Source of the DNA: Medicago truncatula
Lineage: Eukaryota; Streptophyta; Magnoliopsida; Fabales; Fabaceae
Assembly: GCF_003473485.1 (NCBI RefSeq)
Contig: NC_053045.1
Span: forward strand, 56,028,494-56,092,493
Direction of reading: 5' to 3'
DNA: 64,000 nucleotides
Below are positions 23,656 to 36,754 of this stretch, piece after piece. The notes beneath the pieces were generated by a model. That model worked only from the letters and a program-made list of their open reading frames with translations. It was not told the origin of the DNA and searched no databases. Every line of letters begins with the position of its first letter. The stretch's first letter is position 1. The translations under genes and the position numbers were made by a program.

Positions 23656-24495
23656 TAGATTACATTTATTTATTTTCTCTTAATAAAACTTACAAATTTA
23701 ATATAATTAATAGTAATGTTTAATAATCATTAGTTTATTACATTAAATTAATCATAATATATATAATTCTTTTAACTTTATTATTTCGTATATATGATCG
23801 AACGAGTGCCGTGTGTGAAAACTCAATCTCCATCAAAGATCGAGACGAGGTTCAAATTTCAATTTCAATTTCAATTAAAAACATGTTCAAGTTCTTTGAA
23901 GACTATCATGACAGTTGCGAAGCAATAAAACCCTCCCCGTCGCTTCCTGGTTGCCATACCTAATCGCAAGCTTACTCTACTTTATAAATCATTGCAACTT
24001 TCAATAATTAATAATGTTAATTTTGTAAAATTGCTATACTAATCAACTTATTCAAATTTTTTAATCTATATAAAAATCTAAAATAACACTCAATATAAAA
24101 AAGAGCCAAACTTAAATTGCTTTTAATTTTTTGCCACCACAACTAATCTATAGTTGAGAAAAACCCAATCATATGCGTAAAACCCCATCTGTTAAGAATT
24201 AGAGCCGTCCAAGCAATGAACATGTATTGATATATCGAATTATCTACCGTAGTAGTGTTAAATTACTACATGAAATATTTAAAAAAAAAAAAAAATGGAA
24301 AAAAGCCTAAAAATGAGATCTAGTCGCTTTAACAATTCACACACATTTCCATCGTCCATTCCCATCTAGTCGTAAAAATGACAATAAATGTAATTAATTT
24401 ATTCCTTTTAATTTAATTTTATATTATCTCAACCACACACACAACACTCTCTCTCTCCCGTCATCATTCCAACCCTATCTTCTCTCTCTCCCACA
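23656..24495. other. Upstream region of H+-pyrophosphatase gene
   Basis: No coding exon. A (TTTCAA)n-like short repeat lies near 23849-23875. CT-rich tracts at 24448-24492 lie just upstream of the TATA box. Confidence 0.45.
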
Positions 24496-24502
24496 TATAA
24501 AA
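24496..24502 (+). promoter_or_regulatory. TATA box of H+-pyrophosphatase gene
   Basis: TATAAAA lies 103 bp upstream of the ATG, preceded by a CT-rich tract and followed by a pyrimidine-rich leader (TTCTTCTTCC...), a usual plant core-promoter layout. Confidence 0.65.
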
Positions 24503-24604
24503 CCCTCATCACCCCCCTTCTACCATTTCACACTTCGTTCATTCTTCTTCCTTCATTTTCTCATTTTCTCGTTATTTCTCGTCTCTCTTTCTCTGTTTCT
24601 CGCC

Positions 24605-27600
24605 ATGGGAGCAGTAATTCTCCCAGATCTCGGTACTGAGATTTTGATTCCTGTTTGTGCTGTCATTGGAATCGCTTTTGCACTTTTCCAATGGCTTCTC
24701 GTTTCCAAAGTCAAGCTCACTGCTGGAAGAGACTCTGCTACTGAAGCTCCTGGCAAAAATGGTTACAATGATTCTCTCATCGAAGAAGAAGAAGGTATCA
24801 ACGACCATAACGTCGTTCTCAAATGTGCTGAAATCCAGAACGCTATTTCCGAAGGTATAATCTCTATCCCTCTCTTGAATCTCGGATTCGTAGATCTAAC
24901 TAACCATAGAACTATTTTTTTGTTAATTTTTATTTTTTCAATTATTTTAGGTTACGGATTTGAATTTTGATGTTAGATCTTGTTACTTATGTGTTGTGGA
25001 TCTGTGATTTAGATGTGAAATCTGGTGATTTTGTTTTTTCAGATTGTGAAATGTTTTTTTTTTTTGTTTCACTATGTTTTTTGTTTTTGTGTTTTGTGAT
25101 GAAATTGTAGATATTATTGCAACGTGTTGAATTGTATGAAGCGTGATTTGAACAGTTCATGATATATTGATTATTAAAAGATAAAGGGATGAAGGTGGTT
25201 GTGGAATTTGGGACCACACGTCCAAATCTAATAGTAAATTAGTATTTCGCAATCTAAATTAGTATGGTTTATTTTTGGTTCCGTTTTGTTTTGCTTTACC
25301 CTACTTATTTTATTATATTTTACCTCTTGTAAAATCTTAATTATTATCATTGAAATTGATACAGGAGATAATTCAGTATTGTAAAATCATCCGTTTTTTG
25401 TGTTTGTATTTTCTATGTAGTTGGCTTTGATCTTTTATTTTTGAGTAGTTTGGGTTTTGTTTGTTTATCCGTTTATGGATAAACTGAATAAGTTTGAGTG
25501 GTCCCAAGTGATATGTCTGTATTTGAATTTGGTTTGACGCTTTCATCCTGTTATTTACTATGAATTGCAAGGTTTTTCCCATAGTTAACACTAAATAGCA
25601 TATATATAATATAAGTGTGAATTTATCACTAAACATCATTTTATCCTTGAAAAGTTTATTCTTTCAGCTTTAGTTAATTTTAATTTAGTATTAATTGAAT
25701 TGAAATGAGTTACTACCTTTGCTTGGCTAGATGTCCACATTTTTATCAATGTTCAATGTTTTGGATATATTTTATGGGTCATTCTAACAATTATCAAGGA
25801 GCCAAAAAAGGGAAAGTTTGTATTTTTTTTTTTTGGTCAAGTAGTCTAGTGGCTAGAGCTCACACAATTAAATTGTGGAGAAGTGGAGTGTCCGGGGTTC
25901 GAACCCCGGCCCCTGCATATAATATGCCATATCCCTACCAACTGAGCTAAGCTCACGGGGATGGGAAAGTTTGTATTTAAAAAAGCATTTTTAGACTTTT
26001 AGAACATTGATGATACCTTCCTGTTCCAATACATATTTACTATATATGATTCCTCAACTCTTGTTAGCATTTTCCATATTTTATAACGAATAGTTCACTT
26101 ATTTATTGATGTTTGAATTTTAACAGGTTCAACATCTTTCCTTTTCACTATGTACAAGTATGTGGGAATCTTCATGGTGGCTTTTGCCATTTTGATATTC
26201 CTCTTCCTTGGCTCTGTGGAAGGATTCAGCACAAGCCATCAGCCTTGCACTTACGATGAAACTAAGATGTGTAAGCCAGCTCTTGCCACAGCCCTTTTCA
26301 GCACCATAGCATTTATCCTTGGTGGCATCACATCAGTTATTTCTGGTTTCCTTGGAATGAAAATTGCAACTTACGCAAATGCAAGAACCACCCTTGAAGC
26401 GAGAAAGGGTGTTGGAAAGGCTTTCATTACTGCATTCAGATCAGGTGCAGTTATGGGATTTCTCCTCGCTGCTAATGGTCTTTTGGTTCTTTACATTACC
26501 ATCAACTTGTTCAAGATTTACTATGGTGATGACTGGGGTGGTCTATTTGAGGCCATCACTGGTTATGGTCTTGGTGGGTCTTCTATGGCTTTGTTCGGAA
26601 GAGTTGGTGGAGGTATCTACACTAAGGCTGCTGATGTTGGTGCCGATCTTGTTGGCAAGGTTGAAAGGAACATTCCCGAGGATGATCCAAGAAATCCAGC
26701 TGTAAGAAATTACATCCTGAAACTAGTTCCCTTTTTCCTTTATAAACATTTTTTATTTATTTAAACCTTTGCTTATGTCTGTATGAATCCTTGTATTATT
26801 CAGGTGATTGCTGACAATGTTGGTGATAACGTTGGGGATATTGCCGGAATGGGATCCGATTTATTTGGTTCATATGCAGAGGCATCTTGTGCTGCCCTTG
26901 TTGTTGCTTCTATCTCTTCTTTTGGAGTGAATCATGAGTTCACTCCCATGTTGTTCCCTCTTATCATCAGTTCTGTGGGCCTCCTTGTTTGTTTGCTCAC
27001 CACCTTATTTGCAACCGACTTTTTTGAGATCAAACTTGTAAAAGAAATTGAGCCTGCATTGAAAAAACAGCTTGTTATTTCAACTGCACTGATGACTGTT
27101 GGAATTGCTATTGTTAGTTGGATAGCACTCCCAGCTTCCTTCACCATCTTCAATTTTGGAGAGCAGAAGGATGTCAAGAACTGGTACGTTTCATAGCTTT
27201 TTGTTAGGAGCCGCTTTTGTGTCGAAATAATTGTTAATGGATGTGTTCCAGTCTATTATTAAATAATGATTTGAATGGTAATTTTAATATCTTAGCACTC
27301 ACTGGATTGATTTGGCTTGCAGGCAGCTATTCTTGTGTGTTGCAGTTGGTCTTTGGGCAGGGCTTATCATTGGATTTGTCACTGAATACTATACCAGCAA
27401 TGCATACAGGTAAGCAATCATGGATTCATATTTTGCATTTTCCCCATTCATCTAATTGATTATATGCTAACTGGACTAAACATTTTCTTTCTGTTTTTTG
27501 CAGTCCTGTGCAAGATGTTGCAGACTCCTGCAGGACTGGTGCTGCTACCAATGTTATATTTGGCCTTGCCTTGGGATACAAGTCTGTTATCATTCCAATT

Positions 27601-28886
27601 TTTGCCATTGCAATTAGTATTTTTGTTAGTTTCAGTTTTGCTGCCATGTACGGTGTTGCTGTTGCTGCACTTGGAATGTTGAGTACCATAGCCACCGGAT
27701 TAGCCATTGATGCATACGGTCCAATCAGTGACAATGCTGGAGGTATTGCTGAGATGGCAGGCATGAGTCACAGAATTCGAGAGAGAACCGATGCTCTGGA
27801 TGCTGCAGGAAACACAACTGCCGCCATTGGAAAGGTTTGGTTTTCCTCTTTCTCTCTTTAACCAGTTCAATCTGTTTTATTCATCTTCCTGATATATGAT
27901 GTTACTCTGTTATAGGGGTTTGCTATTGGTTCTGCCGCCCTTGTGTCTTTGGCTCTCTTTGGTGCCTTTGTGAGCAGAGCTGGTATTACGACAGTTGATG
28001 TGCTGACTCCCAAGGTTTTCATTGGTTTGCTTGTTGGTTCCATGCTCCCTTACTGGTTTTCTGCCATGACAATGAAGAGTGTTGGAAGTGCTGCTCTAAA
28101 GATGGTTGAGGAAGTCCGCAGGCAATTCAACACCATTCCTGGCTTGATGGAGGGAACTGCCAAGCCTGACTATGCCACATGTGTTACAATCTCCACCGAC
28201 GCATCTATCAAAGAAATGATCCCACCTGGTGCCCTTGTTATGCTCACACCCCTTATTGTTGGGATCTTTTTTGGTGTGGAGACACTCTCTGGTGTCCTCG
28301 CTGGATCCTTGGTGTCTGGTGTACAGGTAATTAATGTTTGGTACACTGTTATTTATTTAGTAAGCTATTCAGGGCACCTACTTCATTTTTGCTGTCTGCT
28401 GCTTCTAATACAATCAATCTATTATGTATTTACTTATTAATTTTTGCACTGTGGTTGGTGTGTTAATTACAGATTGCTATCTCTGCATCCAACACTGGCG
28501 GTGCTTGGGATAATGCCAAGAAGTACATTGAGGTAAATACTATTTTATTGAATAGTTTGAGCTGTATCAATTTGATTATGTGATGTGATATCATATGATT
28601 TTTAATGATTCTATATGATATGCTGTTGGATGTTATTATATTATTAAAATACTCAACCATTTGGTGTTGCAACTTGAAACAGGCTGGTGCCTCAGAGCAT
28701 GCAAGAAGCCTTGGTCCAAAAGGGTCAGACCCACACAAGGCAGCAGTTATTGGTGACACCATTGGGGACCCATTGAAGGACACATCTGGTCCATCCCTTA
28801 ACATTCTTATCAAGCTGATGGCAGTGGAGTCTCTGGTGTTTGCTCCTTTCTTTGCAACCCATGGTGGTCTCCTCTTCAAGATCTAA
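24605..28886 (+). CDS. VHP1: Type I (K+-dependent) vacuolar H+-translocating inorganic pyrophosphatase
   Basis: Eight exons join in frame: 24605-24854, 26127-26701, 26804-27183, 27323-27409, 27504-27834, 27916-28326, 28473-28532, 28683-28886. The product is 765 residues, the normal plant length. It hydrolyses cytosolic pyrophosphate and pumps protons across the tonoplast, with about 16 membrane segments. The substrate and metal site is complete: [11 protein letters not shown] at 253-263 (D253, D257, K261), DNVGDNVGD at 279-287, DNAKK at 691-695 (D691, K694, K695) and D723/D727/D731 in [19 protein letters not shown] (533-541) has alanine where K+-independent enzymes have lysine, so this is type I. 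The start at 24605 gives the usual [11 protein letters not shown]-terminus. Intron 1 (1,272 bp) holds a young minus-strand SINE. No break or odd residue was seen. Orthologous to Arabidopsis AVP1/VHP1. Confidence 0.97.
25826..25962 (-). mobile_element. Recent tRNA-derived SINE in intron 1 of H+-pyrophosphatase gene
   Basis: On the minus strand it reads TGAGCTTAGCTCAGTTGGTA (A-box region), GGGGTTCGAACCCCGG (B-box), CTCTAGCCACTAGACTACTT and a poly-A tail (poly-T on plus). A perfect 16-bp target duplication GGGAAAGTTTGTATTT lies at 25810-25825 and 25963-25978. The intact boxes and perfect duplication suggest recent insertion, antisense to the gene. Confidence 0.93.
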
Positions 28887-29190
28887 GATTTGATGGAGAA
28901 ACGAAGAGCATCGTCCATCATCGCAGCCCTTCTACCAACCATCATGGCCTCTCTTTTTTGTTAGTTTGATGGCAACTTCTTTTCTATTTGTTTTTTATTT
29001 TAAAAATCTTATTATTCCTTAGTCCCCTCTTCCCCCCCTTCTAGATTTGAGAAACTTAATTAGGCTTAATCTTTGCCGCGTGGTCATTTTTCATGTAAGA
29101 GATGAGGTTGATGATGACGATCAAATTTACTATCTTGCCCGCGTGGTCATTTTTCCATATTCCTTTCACATTTCCTTCTTTCATTAATAT
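28887..29190 (+). other. 3' untranslated region of H+-pyrophosphatase gene
   Basis: Downstream of the TAA, a T-rich segment with the 15-bp direct repeat CGYGTGGTCATTTTTC (near 29078 and 29140). The polyadenylation site is not resolved; AATATT/AATAT signals near 29185 are possible. Confidence 0.45.
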
Positions 29191-32100
29191 TTGTTGAATG
29201 CCGAGTAGAATTAGAATATGTTATCCATTCATCGTAACGTATGGTCATTCTCTAATGCAACCTGCATATATTGATGTTTTTATATACTCCTTTATTTGGA
29301 ATTGTCCTTGTCAGAGCAACTCATTTGAGAAAATATTGCAGAGTCATTTTAAACGTTGGAATGCGGGTTTGAACACTTGCATTAAATATCATTGCTCTTA
29401 AAATAAATCACTTTACATAACACACAAATCTAAGTTCCAACTACAACAAAAATAATAAACCCACTAAACTGAAACATGTTATTAATGTAATAATGTTACA
29501 ATGCGAAGGAATATTTTAGTTTTCAATATTACAACTAAGAGCATGCTGTAACTTTTTCTTTTTCGAGATGATATTTGTAGAAATTTTAGAATAAACTTTT
29601 GACATAAATTTTTCTTTTGCGATCAACTTTTGACATGAAATAATTTTTGGGTCTTGTTAACGAGTGTGCCGGAGTACTCTTTAAACATACTAAATTATGT
29701 AATTATTCTTTAAAAAAGTCAAAGTTTTCAATTTTCTATGCTCTGTTTGCACAAACTTTCATAAAAAATTATCATTTAAGATCCTAAACCAGTATCCCAA
29801 AACATTAGTTAACATTTTTCAATTTTTTATTAGATTTTACTTTCTTTCTTATCCAATTTCAGATTACCAAAATCCCATTTTTTTAGGTATCAACACAAAG
29901 AATTCAAAGCTTTCCTGATCTCCAGTCTATTTAGTTTTAGGCATATTTAATATATAAGTATATTTTATTCAGAGGACTTTAACATAAAATATGCTTTTAA
30001 ATTTCACCAAAAACATTCTCTCAAAAAAAAAAAAATCACCAAAAACATATGCATTTAAATAAGCTTTCAAGCCAATATTGACTCTTAAAATGGCCGGATC
30101 TTAAAAATTTACTTTGACAAATAATATGCCAAAACCAGTCATTTTTATTTTAAAAACCAAATCTATTCAAGCAAAAAAGGCAAATAATTTGGCATTTATG
30201 GAACGAGGTCTTTAATGTATATTTATAAACTCACATGCATCCAAAATGGGGCCATGCGTATCGCATGTCCCATATGAAATTACTAATACTTGCGGTGCAG
30301 TTGCTTTGGAACACTCAATGTGAAGTTTATTGATAATACACATAACTGCACCTCCATAACTTGCACTATTTAGATCTCATACTCATTCATGTTTCATGAA
30401 TACTACTGTTGTTGCTGAGATCATATGCAACTAGCTCCAACAAGTTCACATCAGCAGCTCATCCATTTATTATGTGCACAGGAGCAATGACTAATCCAGA
30501 TAATTTTTTGAAAATGCATGCGAAAAATCTATATTACTTTAACATCAGAAAAATACCATAAATTAACTTCTATAACATGTGTATTTCATGAAAAAAAATT
30601 AAAATATCTAAATTTTTACTATTGCATAATTTGTCCCATATGCAGTTTCATATTTTGAAAATGTTATTAATGTTTTTATTGTTTATAAAAAATTGCTCTT
30701 TAGACATCTATGGTTTGTCCACGGGTACCTTGAACTGACGAAATACTCCAATGTAGTTAACTACCGTTTGAGTGATTTTTTAAATCAATTTAAAAAGTTG
30801 GGCTTATCTAAAAAGTGACGAGTGACTATTTACTGTAGCTAAGCCAACAATAGTTAGATTTTTGAGCAATTAGAGGGTGCCTAAGGAGAAATGTCTTGTT
30901 AATGTTCAATACCATTATATATTGTTCTGGAGCAGGCGAAGGCCCAACCCGTCCAACAAAAGCATCCAGACCCGTAAACACTCCCCAAGGGCCACATATG
31001 TCACACCATAACTGGTAATGTAGGAAATTGTATTCCGCAATCGAATCACGACCCTCCGATGACCATCAAACACAAATAATTGTTCATGCTAGATATCGCA
31101 CAACTACATATTCTGGTAAAAGATTTTCCACTCAATTATATATCCAAACTATTCCAAATTCATTACTGACTTGAACACGGAAGTCACTACAAACATATCA
31201 CTTCACTCCGTAAGTAGTCGCGGTGCTCTGACGTTTCTCATCAGCTTCAACCTTTGTCTTCACACCCACTCCGAATCACCTTTTAAAGAGCTCAACATAA
31301 TATGGATTGAAGAGTATCCAATATTTGACCCATTTTCTAATTCTCACAATTATTAATGAATTTTCTCTTAGTTTAAAAAAACACAGATAATAAAAGCATC
31401 ACATAGATGTATAATCAAAATTCCTTAATGACAACACGTATCAAAACCAACTATAGAGAAGTAAAGAGAAGTTGGTACTCACGAGACTGTGAGTTTGGGT
31501 ATGTATTATTTCGCTTAGGGTGCAAACACAGGTTCTATAGCATCCTGCCTATGGCCTTGAACGTAAACGTAGAAATCAAATTTTGAGATAATTTTTTGCG
31601 GAAAAACTTTTAGTAATGTTCTTAACATGTCTACAAAAAATTGCTTAAAAAGCTAAAAGTTTAAGCATAATTAAACAAATTTGAGGCATGATACGTGCAC
31701 ATTTGAGGCATCAACAATGGCTTTGCCTCTGAGGGACTCGTGTATGGATCGAGCGTCAATACTCAATACGGAACCCATCCGAGATCTAATAACTCCCTCC
31801 AGGAAAAGACATTAAGCAACACAACTCTTTTAAGCCCAACTATCCAAAATTAAACTGAGAGGATGATGAGGGTATCAAACAATCCGATTAAATACAATCA
31901 CCAATACATATATCACGGCAGCACCGACGCAGAACCTGAACCTTGGAAATCTGTAAATTTCAACAAATATGAAAACTTCAACGATCTAAAAACTAACAAC
32001 AAGAATCGAGTGCCTATCGAGTCCTCTAGAGAATAACCTCGACAAATAATGTCAATAATAGAAATAAACAGTCCCACATGGAGTGGAAAGGACCCAAGGT

Positions 32101-33617
32101 AGTGTGGCGGTGTTGTCACCTACTTGCACAAACTTAAACCTTCCAACACATATGAAGTTTAATTGAAGAGAGATTTGGATATCGTGAAAACACAACAATC
32201 CAAATCCAATCTAGAAATGCAACCCGCCAACCTAGCGAAACTGGAACCACAACAAGCTAAGCAAATACCTCTTTTAAGAACAAAAGAAGATAGTTGAGAG
32301 AGCAATCAACAGAAGAAAAAGGTTACATGATGTCGCGAAGGATGGATCTTGTTGCACCACCGGTCTTGAGACTACATTATGACACCTCTGTTTTGGAAGG
32401 GGGAAAACGACGATTTTGGTTTGTCTGAGGTCCATTTAAACAAATTTTTCATCTAAAGTTTACTTTAAAAAATTCTTTACTAAAAAAATCATAGCAAAAA
32501 GATGATACACTATAAAAATCATGTTTATAAAAAGCTATAACCATTTTTTCTATGAAGCTATAACGATTATTACATTCACAAATCCCTTATATATACAAGT
32601 TTTTTTTTTTTTTTAACGTAACTTACAAAATTAGAAATTGACATATTCTCTAACAAATTAAAAATGACTTATCCTATTCTAGCCAAAAAAAAGAAGACTG
32701 ATGCTACAAACTTAGTTAAATTCTTGTAAAAAGAATATGACTCATGACTTAAAATATCGAATGTAATTTGAACCTATTTTATTTTATTTTACTTTATTTT
32801 TTATTGAGTCTATTTTTGATCATTCCAGATTCAATCACACCAATACAATGATATTGCGTGTCTAATAAATTTACCTATAGAGATTAGAGAGTACTTTTTA
32901 TAAAAAAAAAGTGATTAGAGATAACTCATCAACTAAGTACCATACCCTCCCTCAAAAGAAAAACTCGTACCATTGATAGACACATAGATTTTCTTTTTAT
33001 ATACGTTAAGGTGGTGTACTAATGCAATGTTCGCTAAAAAGATTATAAATCCCACACCAACCATGCAAATTGCAATTAAAAATTGTTAAACGTGAGAATG
33101 TATATTCAAATTCTTTCTTTCTACTAATGACAAAATTTATTTCGATAAATTCCATAACAAAAACAAAAATCGATAAACAATGTCCCTGTCTCACATAAAT
33201 CGCGTCCTTTGTACGTTGTAATTTGATAGCAATTCTTTCACAAAAAATATTTAACCTTAACTTTAGTGTATCATCTACGTGTTTCTCAAGCAATATTATT
33301 ACAATCAACTCTTTGACACAAATGACAAACAAACGAGAAGATCGCTATAATTGTGATATACTTTTGTCTGGTAAAATGATTGAAAGCTTCTCTGGGCTTA
33401 TAATTGTGATATAAAGTAGGAAATGAAGAATTTTTTATTAATTCGGTAAAGTGATGCTAACTCGTTTTACAATTGTCGGTGAAAAGATCTAAACAATAAT
33501 TTATGATTATAAAACTAAGTTCTTACCAATGATTTATAGGAATTCGCCATTCCACGGCCATTTTAAAATAAGAAATAAAAAAGAAATGCACACATTTCAT
33601 TTTTGTTAATTTGGTAG
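29191..33617. other. Long non-genic stretch
   Basis: No coding exon supported on either strand in about 4.4 kb. 30920-32400 is less AT-rich and may hold remains of an old element, but no LTR pair, transposase or terminal repeat was recognised. Confidence 0.4.
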
Positions 33618-33627
33618 TAACAATTTC

Positions 33628-34654
33628 GAGTGAACCATCAATTTAGTCCCTGAATTTTTACGGGTCGGTCAAATTCGTCTCTCAATTATGCGAAATATCA
33701 ATTTAATCCCTGAATTTATCAGACGTCCATCAAAAAGGTCCCTCCGTTAACGGGCTCCGTTAGCCATGCTGACATGTCGCCTTGCATGTTGTGCTGTCTT
33801 GTACGCGTGGCAAGAAGGAAGCCACGTGTTCAAGGACGAATTTGATTGATTTGGAAAAAGTTCACTTTTCATTTTTCAATTTAATTTTTTCGTGCTTTTC
33901 CCATTTTGCCCCTGCATTACATATTCCCACCTATGCCTTTTGCCTATGTAATATTTCAGCTTCAATTTGTGTGTTCTGTAATTTCAAGGATCAATTTGAT
34001 ATATGATTAAAATATTCAGGGACTTATTTGATAGTTTGTAATATGATGTGGGGATGTATTTGAAGGTTACATTTCTGAATCATCTTCAACCTCTTTTCAT
34101 AACCATTAAACTTGCAGCTTGAAGATGAAGCCCGACTTTCCCATATTCCCACCCCCCATCATTTCAGATTCAATTTCAAGCGTTTTGCTTCAAGAAATTT
34201 TGTGGATTTTGGCTTCAATACAAAAAAAAATTAGGGTTTTAAGTTTTTTGAATTGGGGAAGAACTGGACCACTTATTATTGGAGGAAATTTAGGTGATAT
34301 TAGAATGTAGATTATAGATTGTGTAATTAGGGTTCCAATTTTATACAATTGGGGAAGACAAAGTCGTTGGGGAAGAAAAGAGCTGTTTGGGAAGAAACCA
34401 AAAAAATTTCTGCAAATTAATCAATTTAGTCCTTCAAAATGTTTGGAATTATCGGCCAAATTAGTCCCTACCTACGTGGCGTATGACATGTAAGAGGTTA
34501 ACGGCCACGTCAGCCCCGTTAACGGCCCGTTTGATCAGAATGATTAAATTGATTGACAATTAACAAATTCAAGGATTAAATTGATATTTCGCATAATTGA
34601 GGGACGAATTTGACCGACCCGTGATAATTCATGAACTAAGTTGATGATTCACTC
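33628..34654. mobile_element. Nonautonomous Mutator-like element
   Basis: The left end GAGTGAACCATCAATTTAGT and right end (complement of GAGTGAATCATCAACTTAGT) are inverted repeats of about 95 bp, both including GGGTCGGTCAAATTCGTC. Flanks TAACAATTTC (33618-33627) and TAACGATTTC (34655-34664) give a 10-bp target duplication with one mismatch, in the 8-11 bp range usual for Mutator-like elements. The 1,027-bp element has no transposase. The interior holds CCGTTAACGG-type palindromes and two short open frames of no known family. Confidence 0.8.
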
Positions 34655-34664
34655 TAACGATTTC

Positions 34665-35290
34665 CTTTCATTTTTATCTTCAGTTTTTTTGTTGGGAGTA
34701 TAATAAACATAAGATAAGATATCGTGTAGAACTGAATAAGAATATGATATAATATGAATTTAAGAAAGTCTAAGCATTTTTAAAAATAGAGATGCATTTC
34801 ACTAAATACCAATACTTTAAAGACATTCACGGATATGTTTTCTAGAAGTACCGTAATTATTATTTATTATGTCTTGCTTCCTTATTTAATATAATTTTTA
34901 AAAGATATTCTACTAAATTCTTATTAAATATTTCAAAGATACTCTCGAATGCCTATCTAGGATAATACTGGACACCACTTGTGTACCATTAAAATACCAA
35001 TGTTATATAATATTTGACCAATAAAAATGTGCCACATACCAATATTATTTTATAAATATTTTATTTGATATATGTTTTTTAAAATGTGTGCCACATGTCA
35101 CACCTTAATTAGCTAATGTCACACCTAGGATACTGGATGGAAAGTGGCGGAGCTCAAGGGAGCATTGACACCCCCCACCAACAGATATTCTATTACTTGT
35201 CAAACATATTACAGTGTATTTTAATCACAAGTATTTTATTTTTTAGTTGTGATAATTATAGTTATATGTTAATGATTAGTGCATCTACTT
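34665..35290. other. Non-genic stretch
   Basis: Nothing recognised except the near repeat GTGCCACATRYCA at about 35027 and 35088. Confidence 0.35.
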
Positions 35291-35309
35291 TACAAGTATT
35301 TCATAATTC

Positions 35310-35543
35310 GTTTTTAGTCCAGAGAAATTACAAAATAGTCATTGAATGTAGATTTTGTTGGTCAATTTTAGGGACTATAGTGATTAACATAGTCTACATT
35401 CAGGGATTAAATTGACTAACGGTTCCTGCATTCAAGAACTAAATTGACTAACCAAGTCTACATTCAGGGACTATTTTGCAATTTATCTGCATTTAAGGAC
35501 TAAAGTGACGACTCATTTCCTATTCAGGGACTAAAACGACTAA
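35310..35543. repeat. Degenerate direct repeats TTCAGGGACTAAATTGACTAA
   Basis: At least five diverged copies of an approximately 21-60 bp phrase around CATTCAGGGACTA, AAATTGACTAAC, spaced irregularly. Similar phrases occur at the ends of Mutator-like elements such as the one at 33628. May be a worn TIR region. Confidence 0.55.
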
Positions 35544-35693
35544 TCTCCCTTCGGTCCTATTTATATGAAAAAATTGACTTTTTAGATTAATTGAGTAATT
35601 AATGTACTTGGTATAAAATATAGACTAAATACATCATTTATGCAATGAATCAAAAATGTCAAATGTTATTTATAAATAAGACCGGAGGGAGTA
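35544..35693. mobile_element. MITE, CTCCCT(T/C)CGGTCCTA ends
   Basis: Left end CTCCCTTCGGTCCTATTTAT, right end ATAAATAAGACCGGAGGGAG: inverted repeats of about 20 bp around 110 bp of AT-rich DNA with TGACTTTTTAGATTAATTGA. Related copies lie at 36403-36525 and 40755-40905. Confidence 0.8.
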
Positions 35694-35762
35694 TTTATCA
35701 CTCATGTATATAATTCTCACAATATAACAAACATTATACTACCATTTTCTTATCATATCATA

Positions 35763-36350
35763 TACTCCCTCCATTCCTTTGTAAGTGTCTTTTTAAAAAA
35801 TTAACACCAAAATAGCGATGTGTATTTTTGCACATTTTCTTCCTATTATACCCTCATTTTAATCCACCAATAAATTCCTATTTCACACACTTTATCTTTC
35901 TAATAAATTTAATATGTTATGTTTATCTCGTATAAACAATTATTATCTTTTTCTTCAACACATTCCTATTTTTTTGCGCGCTCTCTCTATCATAACAAAC
36001 AATTGTCAATTTTTTAAATATTGTGCACATCTTTTTAAGTAGTAAGTCGATATAAAAATTATTTCAACTTCACATTTATCAAAAGTTAAGAAAAATTAAC
36101 CTTCTTCCAACTCCTTTAATCAAAGTTAAGGCTTCAACTAATGTTAGAATCACACTTGAAATTTTTAACAATTTTTATTCATCTTATTTATATAATTTTA
36201 ACTCTTCTTAAAACCATTGTTTGGAACAAAATTTTGTTTAAATTTTAGATAAAAAGACACAAATTTTGTTTTAAAAAAACAAACTTTAATTTTCTAAATA
36301 GATAGCATTAATAAGTTTTATTGAAAAAGATAAAAGAGACGGAGGGAGTA
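35763..36350. mobile_element. Larger MITE, TACTCCCTCC ends
   Basis: Starts TACTCCCTCCATTCCTTTGT and ends AAAGAGACGGAGGGAGTA, inverted. At 588 bp it is longer than its neighbours, with a different internal sequence. Noncoding. Confidence 0.7.
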
Positions 36351-36402
36351 ATTTTTTTAGGGATATCATATCTTGTTTATTTGAAAAGAATATTTTATCA
36401 TA

Positions 36403-36525
36403 TACTTCCTCTAGTCTTATTTATAAAACATATTTAAGTAAAACAAAAATTAATGTGTTTAATCAAAATTCTCAACTAAATACATCATCTCCTATTCGTA
36501 TAAATAGAACTTGAAAGAAGGAGTA
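36403..36525. mobile_element. MITE copy (same family as 35544-35693)
   Basis: Left end TACTTCCTCTAGTCTTATTT, right end AAATAGAACTTGAAAGAAGGAGTA as its diverged inverted copy. Internal CTAAATACATCAT is shared with 35544-35693. It lies about 230 bp upstream of the TyrA start codon, so it may be part of that promoter region. Confidence 0.65.
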
Positions 36526-36661
36526 TATTATGTGATTATGAGGTGTATCTAAATTGCCCTCGGAGATTATTTCTAAAGCGTGGAAAAGTGAAATTGATGT
36601 TGTCTAGCTAGAAAGAGTAATAAGTGTAAGAAAAGAATAAACGTGTATCTTAACACTCCTC

Positions 36662-36670
36662 TATTTATAA
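36662..36670 (+). promoter_or_regulatory. Possible TATA box of TyrA gene
   Basis: TATTTATAA lies about 90 bp upstream of the ATG at 36755, a normal plant distance. Weak evidence beyond position and sequence. Confidence 0.4.
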
Positions 36671-36754
36671 TAGCAGATTTAAAGAATGAGGACATGAACC
36701 GGACGCATTTCCTCTACGGTTCATCGTATTCATCCCCATTCACAAACCGTCAAA

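Noticed and set aside
25826..25962. tRNA gene suggested by GGTTCGAACCCC motif (also at 21061, 21935, 58131)
   Set aside because: Flanking direct repeats and poly-A tails show SINEs; no full cloverleaf.
26932..27177. Antisense frames across the H+-pyrophosphatase and TyrA exons
   Set aside because: Shadows of well-supported plus-strand exons; no independent evidence.
30920..32450. Possible LTR retrotransposon
   Set aside because: Less AT-rich, but no paired LTRs, primer-binding site, polypurine tract or gag-pol motifs found.
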